Positions 48,101-60,788 of a DNA stretch of 64,000 bases are shown here, piece by piece. Numbering within the stretch: position 1 is the stretch's first letter; every line of letters starts with the position of its first letter. The stretch is taken from the NCBI GenBank assembly GCA_027574665.1, contig CM050651.1, positions 10,355,501 through 10,419,500 of the forward strand, given 5' to 3'. The notes beneath the pieces were generated by a model. That model worked only from the letters and a program-made list of their open reading frames with translations. It was not told the DNA's origin and did no database searches. The position numbers and the translations under genes are program-made. Origin of the DNA: Rhynochetos jubatus. Taxonomy: Eukaryota > Chordata > Aves > Eurypygiformes > Rhynochetidae.

Positions 48101-49787
48101 CAGTGGTTTAGTCAGGATATTTTAAAAATCTGGAGTCATTCTGCTAGAGCAACTATTGTCCCCTCTCTAGTTGTTCAGCAGGAGAAGGAAGGGTTTGCTC
48201 ACAGTCCTGTTCTCTCATGCTGTTGCTCCTGTTTTCCTTTCATCTACAAACTCAAGCAGCAGCTCCTCGGTCTCTGTAGGAAATTAGTGCCTTGCTGCAC
48301 CACTGCCTGCTGTGGACCCTCAAAACTTGTAAAGGAATTGGTTAGGTCAACATGGGCCAACAGCACATGTACAACCCTAAACATAATCGTGTCCTGAACA
48401 AGTTTGCAACTGTCCAATGCTCGCTGTGCAAAGGCTCAAGTGAGACAGCACCAATAACTCAATATACTATAAAGAAAACCTGTGAAGACTCTGATTTGTG
48501 TGGTCATACCCATTTCTGATGTAGGGACCCTGTTTATTTTAACAGTTCACTTAGTTCTACTGATGCACTCTAATTGAATTCAACTGAATTATTTCCCTGT
48601 CGGCTGCCAGCCTTCTCCCTCCCACTGTTCCCTGGCAACGAAGTCCAGGATAGGCTTTTAAAGAAGCAGAGACTCTCTTTTGCAGTATTCTGCAGCATCG
48701 CTCCCCTTGCTATCAGGTCGAGCCTAGACAGGCAAGGAGAGGCCTCCTGTCTCACCTCACCTCCAATCCCCAGCTTCAGGAACCCTTGCTCTTCCTTCCC
48801 ACATACTAACCTTGCAGGTTTCCCCACTGAACAGCACTGTGGGAAAGTCGTAGCAGCCACAACAGTTTCACCCATAGAGTCTGTTAAATGTGAGATCTAC
48901 AAAATATGTTTTTTTAAAATCCATTTAAAACGTCCAACTTCTAGAATTCTGTCTCTCCACAATCTACTGCAATGGTAAATTATGGCTGCAACTGCAGGTC
49001 TCTCATCATCACAGGTACCTCATAAAGCATCAGCAGTGCATGTCCTGCTTTACAGTATAGTCTGAGCTCTGCTGTAAAGCACAGAGCCATCTGAAGATTC
49101 TTGAGTTCTCAAAAAACTGAGTGCTTGTGATACATCTGTGAACCGTGTTTGGCCAGGACATTCTCAACTGATCAATCATTAGCAAGGTGGAAGGGGGGTG
49201 AGCAGGACTGTGAAGCATTTTTTTAATATATATTTAGCTTTGAAGACTACAGGATATTCAACGTGTATTCAGGAGATTCCAATACAATTAGTCTCATGAC
49301 AATTTGAAAAGTTCAGCATTTTTGCGTAAACTTCCTAGGAATGGGACTTCAGATACGTGGACAGTCTTGCCAAAACACTGTCCTAGTTTTCCGTTCCAAA
49401 TGTGAAACGCCCGTTGAAGTCACTTGGTCACTTTCTGTGAACTCCAGCCTCAGCTGCAGTCATCTGAGGAGGAACACTCAGAGAAAAGTTCTACAGTGCT
49501 ACAAGCATAAGAAATTAAAAAAAATCCTCTAGCATTTTTGGAGCCTTTAATTTATATAAATGGCCAATGTTGGACATGCACTGTTACATCAAAATGAAGC
49601 CAGGTAACAGTTGCTGATATTTAAAGGAAAACAGAAGGTACAATATGCCTTGACTACAAGTGATGAATGCAGCACATTCCTTTACAATATATGTGCATTA
49701 AGGACTGACTAAAAAAAGCTTGAAAATATCAACACTTTTGTGTTGTGACTGACTATTGCCTTTGTTTCGAGTGGAATAAGAGTAAAT
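45102..49787. other. Unique intronic sequence
   Basis: Contains an A-rich stretch (45415-45450), a purine-rich tract (about 45960-46040) and a 20-bp duplication at 46245-46284. Nothing else could be recognised. Confidence 0.5.
46245..46284 (+). repeat. 20-bp direct duplication
   Basis: TCCACTTAGTACCTTAGATG is followed directly by TCCACTTAGTATCTTAGAAA, identical at 17 of 20 positions. Confidence 0.85.
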
Positions 49788-49845
49788 TAGAACTAGATGA
49801 TCTTTAAGGTCCCTTCCAACCCTAACCGTTCTATGATTCTATGAA
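49788..49845 (+). mobile_element. Very short CR1 3' end
   Basis: GAACTAGATGATCTTTAAGG, TCCCTTCCAACCCTAAC and the terminal TTCTATGATTCTATGA repeat form the last 58 bp of a CR1. This is the extreme of 5' truncation, inserted in the opposite sense to SYNPO2. Confidence 0.93.
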
Positions 49846-51449
49846 ATTATTTATGCATAGTATTCTTTGGACTGTGCAGTAAGCAGTGTCTTGATCTGAA
49901 GCAACTGACTCAACCCATGAAGTTTTATTCCTTTAGGCTGGCCTATAACTTTAAGGCAAAATAACGTTTTTCAGTGTACTGTTTCCCCCCCATGGTTTCT
50001 ACAGAATGTTGGCAGACACATGCAACAGTTAGCATGGTTGCCCTTCCAATCACACACACTTTAAACAGACAAGTCGTATTCTTACAAAAACTATTACAGA
50101 CTGTGCAGCAGATCATTAGCTATCAAACTGTGTTTGACTATCCCGGCAAATAGAATATCCTGACACTATTGCTTGGGGTTTAGATAATAACATCTAAGCA
50201 CTATTCTATTTAAAGAGAGGGTTATAGAGCAGGCTCTTATAGCTCATGGTGCTGTGTACAAACTTTTCGTGGTAAAGCAGCAATATCTAAACAGTGCTGA
50301 GCTTAAAAAGAAAATTGCCTTTCTCCACGTTTTGTGTGGAACACTTGCTAAACAGTAGCATCCCTCACCCAGCTATTGCACCTTGAAAATACATACACCA
50401 ACTAGCATGCACTTCTTCTATGGATATTTCTAATATTAGCACTCACAAACCCTATTAAAACTTAGCTTTGTGAGACATAACACCAGTTTTTCTCCCTTTT
50501 CTAAAGGAAGATAGGATACTTGAGTGTTGCAGCACACAAAAAAGCAGAACTATAAATAGCATGTTGGAGACTTGATTTCATGTATAGAATTGTATAAACT
50601 AAGACAGGGGTTATGACAAAAACCATACAACAATTGCTTGAATACCTCCTCCTAGTTTCTGATCAGCCTCCCCTTTGAATGGCAGAGAGCAAAAGCTAGA
50701 ATATAGGAGACTACCACTTTCAGGTCCTTAGGTTATGCCAAGAATTTCAAATGATGAACCACAAATAATAACAGAAGTGTAAGATGGAAAGAGTCTTTTT
50801 CTGTCCTAACTTTACTATTGTATCCTTCAAGCCACTGGGGGGAAAGCAGTGCAGGGACTAATACAATACTATTTACTTGCAGCATTTGCAGTCTCTAATG
50901 TCCACAGCATAGCTGCTTACGTCATCGGTGTTGTTTTATTTGAAGTAATTTTATTATTGCAAACAGTGTGACTTACAGTGTCAGGGTTCTGAGGAATTTC
51001 CAAGTAGCCAAAGTAGGTGGGGTGCAGTAGAAAAATCACATTATCTGTGCATGGCTGAGGGAGTGATGATTCCTGAGTTAGCTATGTGGTTTCGGCAGTC
51101 ACTGATTTGCACTGGTGGGTGCCAGACCAGAATAAAGTAAATGTAAGTTTTACTTATTTCTGTCTTATCTATAGAACTGAAACTAGGAGTAGATGTTTTA
51201 TTCTTTCCTGACCTTTTCCCCCTTCTCTTTAAAACATTACAGTATGATGTTGATTTACAGCATTCTGAAAATGTTGACATTTTTCTCTTTAAAACTATCG
51301 TGCCCAAAAGAAGATAATTGAGTTTGGTTTTATTAAAATCCTCTCTGAACTTTTTACACTGTAGCTATTCTTCTCAAATGAGTCATACAATAACCATTCC
51401 CAGTTTGTAGCCAGTTCTCCAAAGAAGCAGAAGAAAAAAGAAACAACTT

Positions 51450-51459
51450 CCTTTTAAGG
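51450..51459. promoter_or_regulatory. Perfect CArG box
   Basis: CCTTTTAAGG fits the SRF consensus exactly. It is isolated, so it may be a chance match. A one-mismatch box CTTTATTTGG lies 96 bp on (51555-51564), which slightly raises its interest. Confidence 0.28.
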
Positions 51460-54099
51460 GAATGAGACCTGTTTGTAATGATAAACCTCTTTTCATTTCT
51501 ATTTGAAGACATTCTCCATAGCCCAAGAATTGATAGTTATAAAACCACTACCTACTTTATTTGGATTACAAAAACATTCATAGCTATAGAACATTGTTTA
51601 ATGTTAGCCTAAAGCATCTGTATAGACACTCACACATGGGGTACTGTTGAAATTACACATGCGACATGTCAAACGAGCAGCTGGTTTACCAAAAATCCGT
51701 AAGAAACAGCTTGGAAATTGTTTAATTTCTTTCTTTTTTTTTTTAATATTTTAAATAAATGAGTTTAAACAAAGAAGTATTTAATATTTGTGTGGAAGGA
51801 AAACAGTTCAAGAGTATGTAATTGTATAAGTAAGCTAACACAGCAATTTCTATTAAAGTGCTTTACAATTCCCCAAACTCATCATACTGCTTGAAGGCTG
51901 AAGTATTCTCATGTTCTTAGAATTTGGGAAAATACCTGTGTTGCACATCGCTGCAACAATTTCTGTAACCTCTGAAAAGCACTGTGTTATTAGCAGCTGC
52001 GCTGTGTATCTACTCAATTGTGGTCCACAGAAAGGGTAAGAGGAGTTTAGGTGCCCTCTCTCTGCATTTCATTCTCAGAGTGTGGTCCTTCCAAGCCTCT
52101 TCCATTAACCCTGCGTCTAGTAGATAACAGTTTCGCTGGTACCACATGAAAAAAGATTTAAACATTAAAAACTTGGGTTGTCTTGTTTTTCTCCTCTTGT
52201 GGGTGGGGTCGTTTTGGGGTTTTTTTAAGACAGCTGACTATAGGTAAATTTTTTTCAAGATATTGGTTTTAAATGTGTAGAATGGGTGTTGTTGCATCCG
52301 AATCAAAATATCTCACTGGATGTGTTACTTAGATGGGAACTAAGCATATAGTTATAAACTAGCTAAGTGTTGAAGGGGAAAAAGCCCTGATATTAAATTC
52401 AGACGCAGAAGCAGAGATAGATTGTTTAAGTTGTACTGCCATCCATTTAGCTCTGAACCCCTGACACTACAGTTTATTAGAGAGGTGGAGACAACAGAAT
52501 TCTTTGTCGCACGGGTTTATATTACCAGAGGAGCTACAGCAGACTTCTTCTGTGTTGTTAAAATAAATTAATCAAAACCAGCAGGGGAGCGTCCTTGAAT
52601 TACAATGGTTGCATTATTCAGAAACTGTAAAGATTGAATTTTTAAGGAAATCCAACTGGCATGTAGCTTGGGAAAGAGCCAGTTGTTTTTTAATGCTGCC
52701 ATTTTTAACAATTCTTAATATAAGAAACTGGAGTATTGTTTCATCAGATCTTTGGCATACATATTCTATTATTTTATTTAATTATCTTCCTCTGAAATAT
52801 TATTATGTACTAACCCACATGGCATCTCTCATCCCAGATAGATTCTGAAGTACTTTAATGACCTTTGGCAAAATCTGTGCCAGCTTTAGGACATGTTGTC
52901 TAAGTCAAGGATGCAATTACATCCACAGAAGGCTGCAGCCCACGCATTCATGAAATACAGTAATCCTACAGCAAAAGCACCACTCTGTGTGCCTTCTAGG
53001 AGGTAAAGTAATGGTTTCCTAACAAAACTCTGGAAGAGGAAAGGGATACAGGGTAACTAATGTAATCGGATCATAGGCAGAAGTTGGAATTTGGTTGGGA
53101 CCCTGAAAGTAGTCTTTCTGCTGCAAATGGTTTTTTTAAAAGTGAAATTACTGCAGGTGGTCAGAACCCCCAGGTACACATTTCCTGCTAGGATTACTCA
53201 GGGGCTGACTCAGCAGGGATGTGGCCGTGTACCAAACGCACAGCGTTAACTTTCTACAACACTGGTTTTGTCAAGACTGAAGGGCCTTGAAAAGTCAAAT
53301 CACAATTTGTAGTGGTATTATTTATGTTTGAGGCACAGGTTTTTGTTTTAGCATTGACATAATTTTTATATCTATATTTTTATATCTGTAAATATCTATT
53401 TTATGTCTATATACTTTATTCCATTAAGTGATGCATAGCTCATAAATGCAGCGTGTCTGTCAGCTGTGTTCTACCAGGGAGGTAGTCACACATCGTAGAT
53501 GTATGGGTACATCTGCATTTCCTGAAGACAAGGAACTGAAGTGTGAAAGTGTCAGTACCTTAGATATTTCTATAATGGAAGAGCACATGTTAAAAGGTTT
53601 GTGTTTTTTAAAGACATCGTAGTTTCTATGCATTATAATTTCACTAAACTTCCATATAAATGTTGAAGCCAATTAGTGAGGACACAACCTAGGACAAAAT
53701 CCTACTTGCTTAATTAGTTTCAATCCTGTATTTTGCTGCTATTAAACCCTCATATTTTGAAAACTTAAACATCTGAAACCTGCCGTAAGGGTATGATAGT
53801 TCTGAAGAATACTGTTTCAAATTACAGTCATATTCTCCCATGTAACCATTTTTGTTCCCCCTGAGCTTTGTTAAAAATGCACTACAGTTCTTCTAGCATA
53901 GCGGCATCAGCTGCTGGAAAGTTAATGCACAGAGGGATGGCCTGTTCTATACAGTTATTGGAATAAATGCTTCTTCTTCCAAAATTATAAATAATAGCAA
54001 TAAGGGTTAAGAAACATAACTGAAAAAGGCTATGGGACTAAAATAAAAAAGGTTTTCGAATCTTACTCAGATGTTGGAATAATAGTTTTAAAGAATTTT

Positions 54100-54109
54100 C
54101 TAAAAATAG
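54100..54109. promoter_or_regulatory. Perfect MEF2 consensus
   Basis: CTAAAAATAG fits (C/T)TA(A/T)4TA(A/G). The sequence around it is very AT-rich, so chance matches are likely. Confidence 0.2.
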
Positions 54110-57100
54110 CAACAAAGAAACAAGCACATGCAAATGAACAGGATAATCTTGACTATCAAACATCTGGAAAAAATAAGCACACATAAAAGAGCTACTCATT
54201 TTAGGGATTTAATTTAATAACTCCTCCTGTTCACAAAGATTAACATGTAGCTATAAAATATCGACCTGCCATTCAGAGTATTTTACCCCCTCATAGTCAT
54301 AGAAGTTTCTTAACAGCCCTCATTATATTAGTTCAGGACAACAGCATTGCTTTGAATTTTGTGTGGGTACTGTTCCTCCAACTTTGTGACAAGATACCTG
54401 GAATATTTTTCAATTGTAATTGATGCATCAACCTCCATTGCATTGCTACGGCCATGTGGACCCTCCAAGTAACCTTAGTATGTACAAATCCCAAACCGCC
54501 AGATGCTCATGACTTGATTTTTTGAGTGAGCACTGCCTTTAGTAGATGACAAAGCAACAAACTACTGTGTCTTGTACAGAGATAAGAGGCACTTTTTGTA
54601 GGTTCTTCTGAAATTAGGGCATTGGTAGCTACAAAACCAAAATTCTCCATGTAGTATTTCCCTTCAGATCTATGGAAAGTGCTTCAGCTCCCAGTAAAGG
54701 TCAAATACTAGCTTAAAAACATGAGACACAAGCAGAAGAGGCAATGAAAATCACTGTCTTCTCATATGCATTGTGCTGCTTTCAGAGCTTATTTGTGAAA
54801 GGGAAACTAACCTTAAGGAACATGTGACGATATGACAGCGTGGTACTGATGAACAATTGTTTGAAGGAGTGTCAGAAAACATGTGGTAATGGCAAAGTCA
54901 GCCCTGATCTGCCGCACTTTTCCAAATGCCAAGCACCAGATAAAGGGAGTAGCGGCTAGAATGAACTTGTGAAGGCACAGCTAGAAACTGAAAAGACATT
55001 TATGTGGATCAGTTCTATAATTCTGTGTTTGTTTCCTGAGCAAGTGCTTCCCTATGATTCACTATATACCTTGGAAATTGATGGATGGGGTAGCTCCTTA
55101 TGGCACTGTTTACAGCTGTCTGTTTAAGAAACCTCTACAGTCAAGCACAAATTCCAGCATACTGGTGATGTATGAAGTCATTTAAAATCAACTGAAGATC
55201 AAGAGTGGCCCTTTAAGCAACTGAAGAGGGAAGTGGAAAGGTACATTGCTCTTTTTCACCTAAAAGAAGATAATCTGACACAGATTGCCTCATAAGACTT
55301 ACAACTTTGCTGACACCTCTCTTACTAATACAGTTTTGAAGGAAAGGTCCTGTTACATGAACTGCTAGTATCTTCTCAAGTTTCTCTGGGAAGCACACTT
55401 TTTAAGGATTGCATAGTCTTTAAACAGATGTCACAGGTCAGCACATTCATAAATTAAATTCAGTGTCAGAATTAGTGTCTAGTTTCCTTTTCTCTTTATT
55501 ATTTTGCCCTGAAGCTTACCTTTTTCTTATTAACTTAAGCCTAATAATTAGTTTAAGAAAATACACAGCAAGAACATTTTAATGTCATTGTGTCAGTGGG
55601 GATTGCTTTCCAGTTCATTTCTTCCTGCATGGAAGAAACCAGAAATCTGCACATTGAAGTAAACTGTATCTTATCCTCTGTGCCTGAAGGAAGAAGCCTT
55701 GATGCCAGAGATTACTGTGATTTGTAAGAAGAAAGAGAAGATCAAGTCCAACCTCTCCCCCCGTGCCCCCCACCCCATATTCCACACCCGTTGAGTAGGT
55801 ATTTTACTCTGCGAAAACGTTGAGCTGTGACTGACACCGTAGGAGTGCGACAAAGCTTTCTGCATTAAAAAGAGGAGGGATCCAGAGACGGAAGGGATGT
55901 TCAACAAGAACAGCCTCAACAGATCTGGCAGACTACTTGCTTCACAATAACCAATATTAGCTGAAGGATGGAGTTGGGGCCTGCTGCTGGGAGGATTTTG
56001 CCTTAGCTGCTCCTTAGCTGTGTGCTCAGTCCAAGCAAAGTGGTCACACAGATACATTTCTGACCAGTCAAGTCAGTTGTGGCAGAATCTGTATTTGAGC
56101 TGCTGGTTTAGGTTGTGACTAATTGTGTTGAAATGATGGAGAAACCAGAGGTACACGGGGCTTAAGGAGCCAAGTGAAATAGCCGAAATGGAACCCGAGC
56201 ACAAGTAAATATCATCTGCCCTAGGAGTGTCTTGCAAATGTAAAACCAGAGAAATCAAAAGGGTTCAATGAAGCTTTTAAAGTAAAATAAACTCACTTAA
56301 GCCAATGTGTAAGTTTTGCTCTAAGTGACATACAGGTATACCATGAGATTATGTGTTTCCTTAAGGGAGAACACTGCTTTCCATCGCACTGTGAAACTAT
56401 AGAAACAGAGGACTTTGTAGCATGTTGTTTCCTCTGCCAGTAAGAAGAAAGTCCTACAGTATAAAAGGGACTGTCAATCACAAAGAAACCTATTCACACG
56501 GTATTTCGACGACATGCGGAACGAAGATGTTCTCCAGATATTAAGCTCAGTCCCACAATCTGTGGATTAGTAAAAATACTGTGCTCGTTGGAAACCGTTG
56601 ATGCCAGACGGCACAAATCTCATTTGAAGCATTACTCATAATGATCTGATGGAAACCTATTAGAAGAGGCTTTTTAGTTGGATAACAGATGAGCAAGAGG
56701 CACTGCATAGGAGTGAGGCAATAGGTAACTCCTACAGCTATGACTGTCACTGTGTGTGCATCCAGCATGATTGATCCAGTCACTGAAATAAGTGGTGTTC
56801 CCTGCTCTTGATGGAACACACCTGCACATAAACGTGGAACAAGGAAAATTTTCCAGCTTTTAAAAAAATGTTTGGGTCTAGAGCAGTGAAAGGTTTTGGG
56901 GAAAGATTTGATTTGGCTGTCATTGTAGGTGAGCTCGATTGCCAGGCTGTTGCCTAGAACACCTGCAAAGAAAGTATTTTTCATAAGAGGAAGGGTTCCT
57001 TCCCACCCTTTTCAGTTTCATCTAAGGTTGACCTAACACATGATTCCATTGCTGCCTCTCTATTTTTATCCCAGGACTCAGCAGCTGATGAACCATGCCA

Positions 57101-60100
57101 GGGTTTAATTCTGCAGGGCTGGATGATGCAGGAATCCAGAAGGCCTGCATTCAAGCTTGATTTGAACAGGCCAATGCATCTTTAGTTTTTGCTTGAGTTA
57201 ACTAGCGCCCAATATCAATTTGTGCTAATTCCCACTCTGCAACTTTTCCAGGCCTCTTATGCAAATCAGGTCTGGAAGCAAACAACAAGTGAATGACCCA
57301 GAAGGCTGGTACGGGGCTGGGCACCATTGTTCTTATGCCATCCATTTCAGTGCTCCAATTGTTCCTGTAGTAACACTGAAAAATTAATTACCATACGCTT
57401 TGTATTGTTCTTGCCAGTGTAGAAGAAGAGGCATTCATGGTCCATTTAGCTTCACTGGATTGCTTTTCACTCTTCTTGTAAATATAGGGGAAGAAAACTG
57501 TAACTCTCAGAGTTTGGGGAATTTTTGCTTTTGTAGAATGACAAGAGGTTTTCAAGTCAAATCCTTGTTGTAGTCACCAATTGTGCCATGAGTTCAGAAA
57601 TCTTTTGGTAACATTATCCTGGTCGTCTGGAAAATTACTTAAAAATATGACACTTTTAGGAGTTGAATCAGGGCCTTTCAAATGTAGATTCAGTCGTGGA
57701 AAAATATGTTGGATCACATCTGTATTGACATGTTCATTTAAAACTATTAGAGCAAAAATGGGTCAAGGTGCAAAACTCAGGTAGATTTCCAACACCGTAG
57801 CTGTTCAAGGATGCATTCGTGGATTTGGTATTGGTATACTTCATGAGAATCTAATCTTCATCAGATCAGTAAAATAACCTGGTTTTAGAAGAGCTAATAT
57901 TACAGGCTGAAGTTGTGACTGAAAGTGAGGGCAGAGAAAGGAAAAGCAGGATAATGAGGAATTCAGAAAAAACCCCATCATTTTAATACAGCTCAAACTT
58001 TGGTCTAAATTGGATACAAGACCTGGGGGACTTCCTACGTCTCCAGGGCCCCAGCCCTGCTGCTCTGGCTATTGGTAGATTGGGCTAGAAGAAACTGAGG
58101 TTTGATATGATGGGGTTTTATACTCCTTTTTAATTATTATTTCACTGAATGTATTCAATAGTCGTGTAATATTACTACTGAATGTTCATAATATGGTATA
58201 AAATAGGTGCAGAAATATTTTTCTGTTTTCTCTTTAAATGATTACAACTGCCTTTTTCTGAAGGCTTTCTGAAATATTCATTTTCAGTTAGTGTTTTCGA
58301 TCAAATGTGTCCTAATTATAGTGTTATGAAACCACAAGTCAAACCCTAGTACAAATTTATGGGGCCCTCCTTAAGGGGATTACATTCTATTTGTATGCAA
58401 TAAGTAGAAGTGAAAGGAAGATTTGGAATGATTAATTTGATATTATGTGATTCTTGACTTGGTTTATATACATATTTATCTGGAAGGCATTAATTCTACA
58501 GTTGGAAATTACTTGGTCTGGGAGGTACTGAGCTGAACAATACTTAGCAGCTTCAGTAAGAAAACAGTAAAGCTAGCAACCAAAACTTCTCCAAGCTGTA
58601 ACTGTCTTTACATTCACTTCTCTATGATTCTGCGCATTGTGAATAAGAGCACCATCTAGTGATAATCAATAATACGTCAGTATCATGAAAAGGTGATAAT
58701 TCAGTCTGGACCTAAAGGCACACTGCTAATTCACTTAGCAAAGGGATCTGGGGGCTTGAAAGGAAGCAGTGTTCTAGTTGTGATTTCCAGTTCCCTTTAA
58801 TGACTAGTGTCTTCCCCTAGATACCCTTAAACACGCACAACGCAACTGAAGACTAACTTTGGCTGTCCGTGTGGATACCATGAGATAACACGCTAACATT
58901 TTCTTTCATAAATCAGTTATGTAATTTTATTATGTATTCTTGTAACAAAACCCTCCAAATTTGTGAATGGCTCATTTTATATTGAACAGTATAACATATT
59001 TATTCCACTGACTGAGAATTTAGGTGAAACCATTCTAATTTCCTAGGTATCAAGTGTTTTGGCAAGCTAACAATTCTGAAACTTTGGTGTTTTGTTTTTT
59101 TTTTTTTCAGTGAAGGATGTCAAACAGCTGGTCCTCTGTAAGGATCTTAGACATGAAATAGTATTATATGTGAGAATTTGCTTACAACATCTCTGCTTAA
59201 TGATAGTTTTCTTCTAACCTGAAGAATTTTATAAAGCAGGTCTTACACTATCCATTCTGCCAGTATTATTTCAGCGTGGGGGAAGATCACTCTGTGTATG
59301 TGATAATATATAAAGCTGTTTATCCCTTTCAGATTATTTCCATATGCATTCCCTGTAATTAAATCAGTGGCTTATGGCAGCTAGTCTTTGAAGTGATCTC
59401 TGCAAAATAGGAAAATGTAATTTGTGGAACAAAATGCTGAACAGCCTATTCCAGCCAGATCTGTTAAGCTCCAGTAGATCAGAGATCTCTGTGATGAGAG
59501 AATTCATGCAAAGCAGAGTTTCCTGTATTTCTTTCAGTCCAAAACAAGTTCACTGGGAGTGATGGACACCATTCTAACCAAGTAACGGGGTTAGAAGTCT
59601 GAGGCATTGTTTGGCCACAATTTTCAGTGAATTCACTGAAAGTGATGCTTAAGAAATAAGTAGCTGTACTTGTGTATTTAAAAAAAGTACTACCAAGAGA
59701 AAGCAGAGCAAGAATTTCTGTCAGAGAAGACAAGGATTTAGAGAGAGAACTAGAGAGATGATCTTTTCAGGAGCACCAGTGGTGGTGGTTTTATTAACTC
59801 ATGATATCATTCCCCTTGATTGCAGTACATCTTGAAAACACGTGATATTATACCGGTATAGACAACCATTGTAACTACCATTGCACAATTCTCCATGTAG
59901 ATGCTTTTCTTCTCGAAGGAAAGCTCTTTTTTCAGGACCCTTAGACCCTTTCCAAAGTGATGTCAGTTAAAAGATGCATCTACAAGATTATTGTGCCAAC
60001 TCCAGGAGTTACTGTCTGACTTGTCCAGCCATAGCTGTACCTTCTGAAAGTGTGGCCACTCACAGCTGCTTGGCACTCCTCTCTCTTTCCTCCTCCCTGT

Positions 60101-60283
60101 TCTAACCTAGAGGTTCCTGCACTTCAAATCTTACAGATGAACTGCTCATATGATTGTTCCCTAAGCCCTCAGGCAAAATGAGGTGAGTTAGCAAAGCCCT
60201 GGTATCTAAATTGTTTAAGAAATAATCTGCTCATTTCAACCAACACAAGCCTGTTTATGTTCAGAGTTGAAGAAAGCAAGAAT

Positions 60284-60788
60284 CGTAGAATGGTTTAGGT
60301 TGGAAGGGACCTTAAAGCTCATCTAGTTCCAACCCCCCTGCCACGGGCAGGGACACCCTCCACTAGACCAGGTTGCTCCAAGCCTCATCCAGCCTGGCCT
60401 TGGACACTTCCAGGGATGGGGCACCCACAGCTTCTCTGGGCAACCTGTCCCAGTGCCTCCCCACCCTCTCCAGGAAGAATTTCTTCCTGATATCTAATCT
60501 AAATCTCCCTGCTTTCAATTTAAACCTGTTACCCCTTGTCCTGTCACTACAGGCCCTTGTAAAAAGTCCCCCAGCCACCTTTCTTGTAGCACCTTCAGGC
60601 ACTGGAAGGTGCTGTAAGGTCTCCCCAGAGCCTTCTCTTCTCCAGACTGGACAACCCCAACTCTCTCAGCCTGTCCCCATGGCAGAGCTGCTCCACCCCT
60701 CTGAGCATCTTGGTGGCCTCCTCTGGACTCTCTCCAACAAGTCAATATCCTTCTTACGTTGAGGGCCTCAGAGCTGGATGCAGTACAG
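60284..60788 (-). mobile_element. CR1 LINE fragment, 5'-truncated, reverse orientation
   Basis: Opens with the complement of the CR1 3' end (GGTTTAGGTTGGAAGGGACC), then the 3' UTR and the end of the reverse-transcriptase ORF. Minus-strand frames read RTRGNRFKLKAGRFRLDIRK and RLPREAVGAPSLEVSKARLD. It ends in the segment complementary to 'gacttgttggagagagtccag'. About 500 bp remain and the coding part is incomplete. Confidence 0.95.

Larger units (their letters stand above)
49846..60280. other. Unique AT-rich intronic sequence
   Basis: No recognised gene. Points seen: a perfect CArG box CCTTTTAAGG (51450-51459), a perfect MEF2 consensus CTAAAAATAG (54100-54109), TATATCTATTTT-type low-complexity text at 53368-53410, a C-rich stretch near 55757-55785, a partial CTCF-like match near 58650 and a T run followed by CAG at 59095-59110. 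Confidence 0.5.

Noticed and set aside
59091-59110. Long T run followed by CAG on the plus strand, resembling a strong splice acceptor
   Set aside because: No open frame of note or donor follows; a homopolymer next to CAG is expected by chance.
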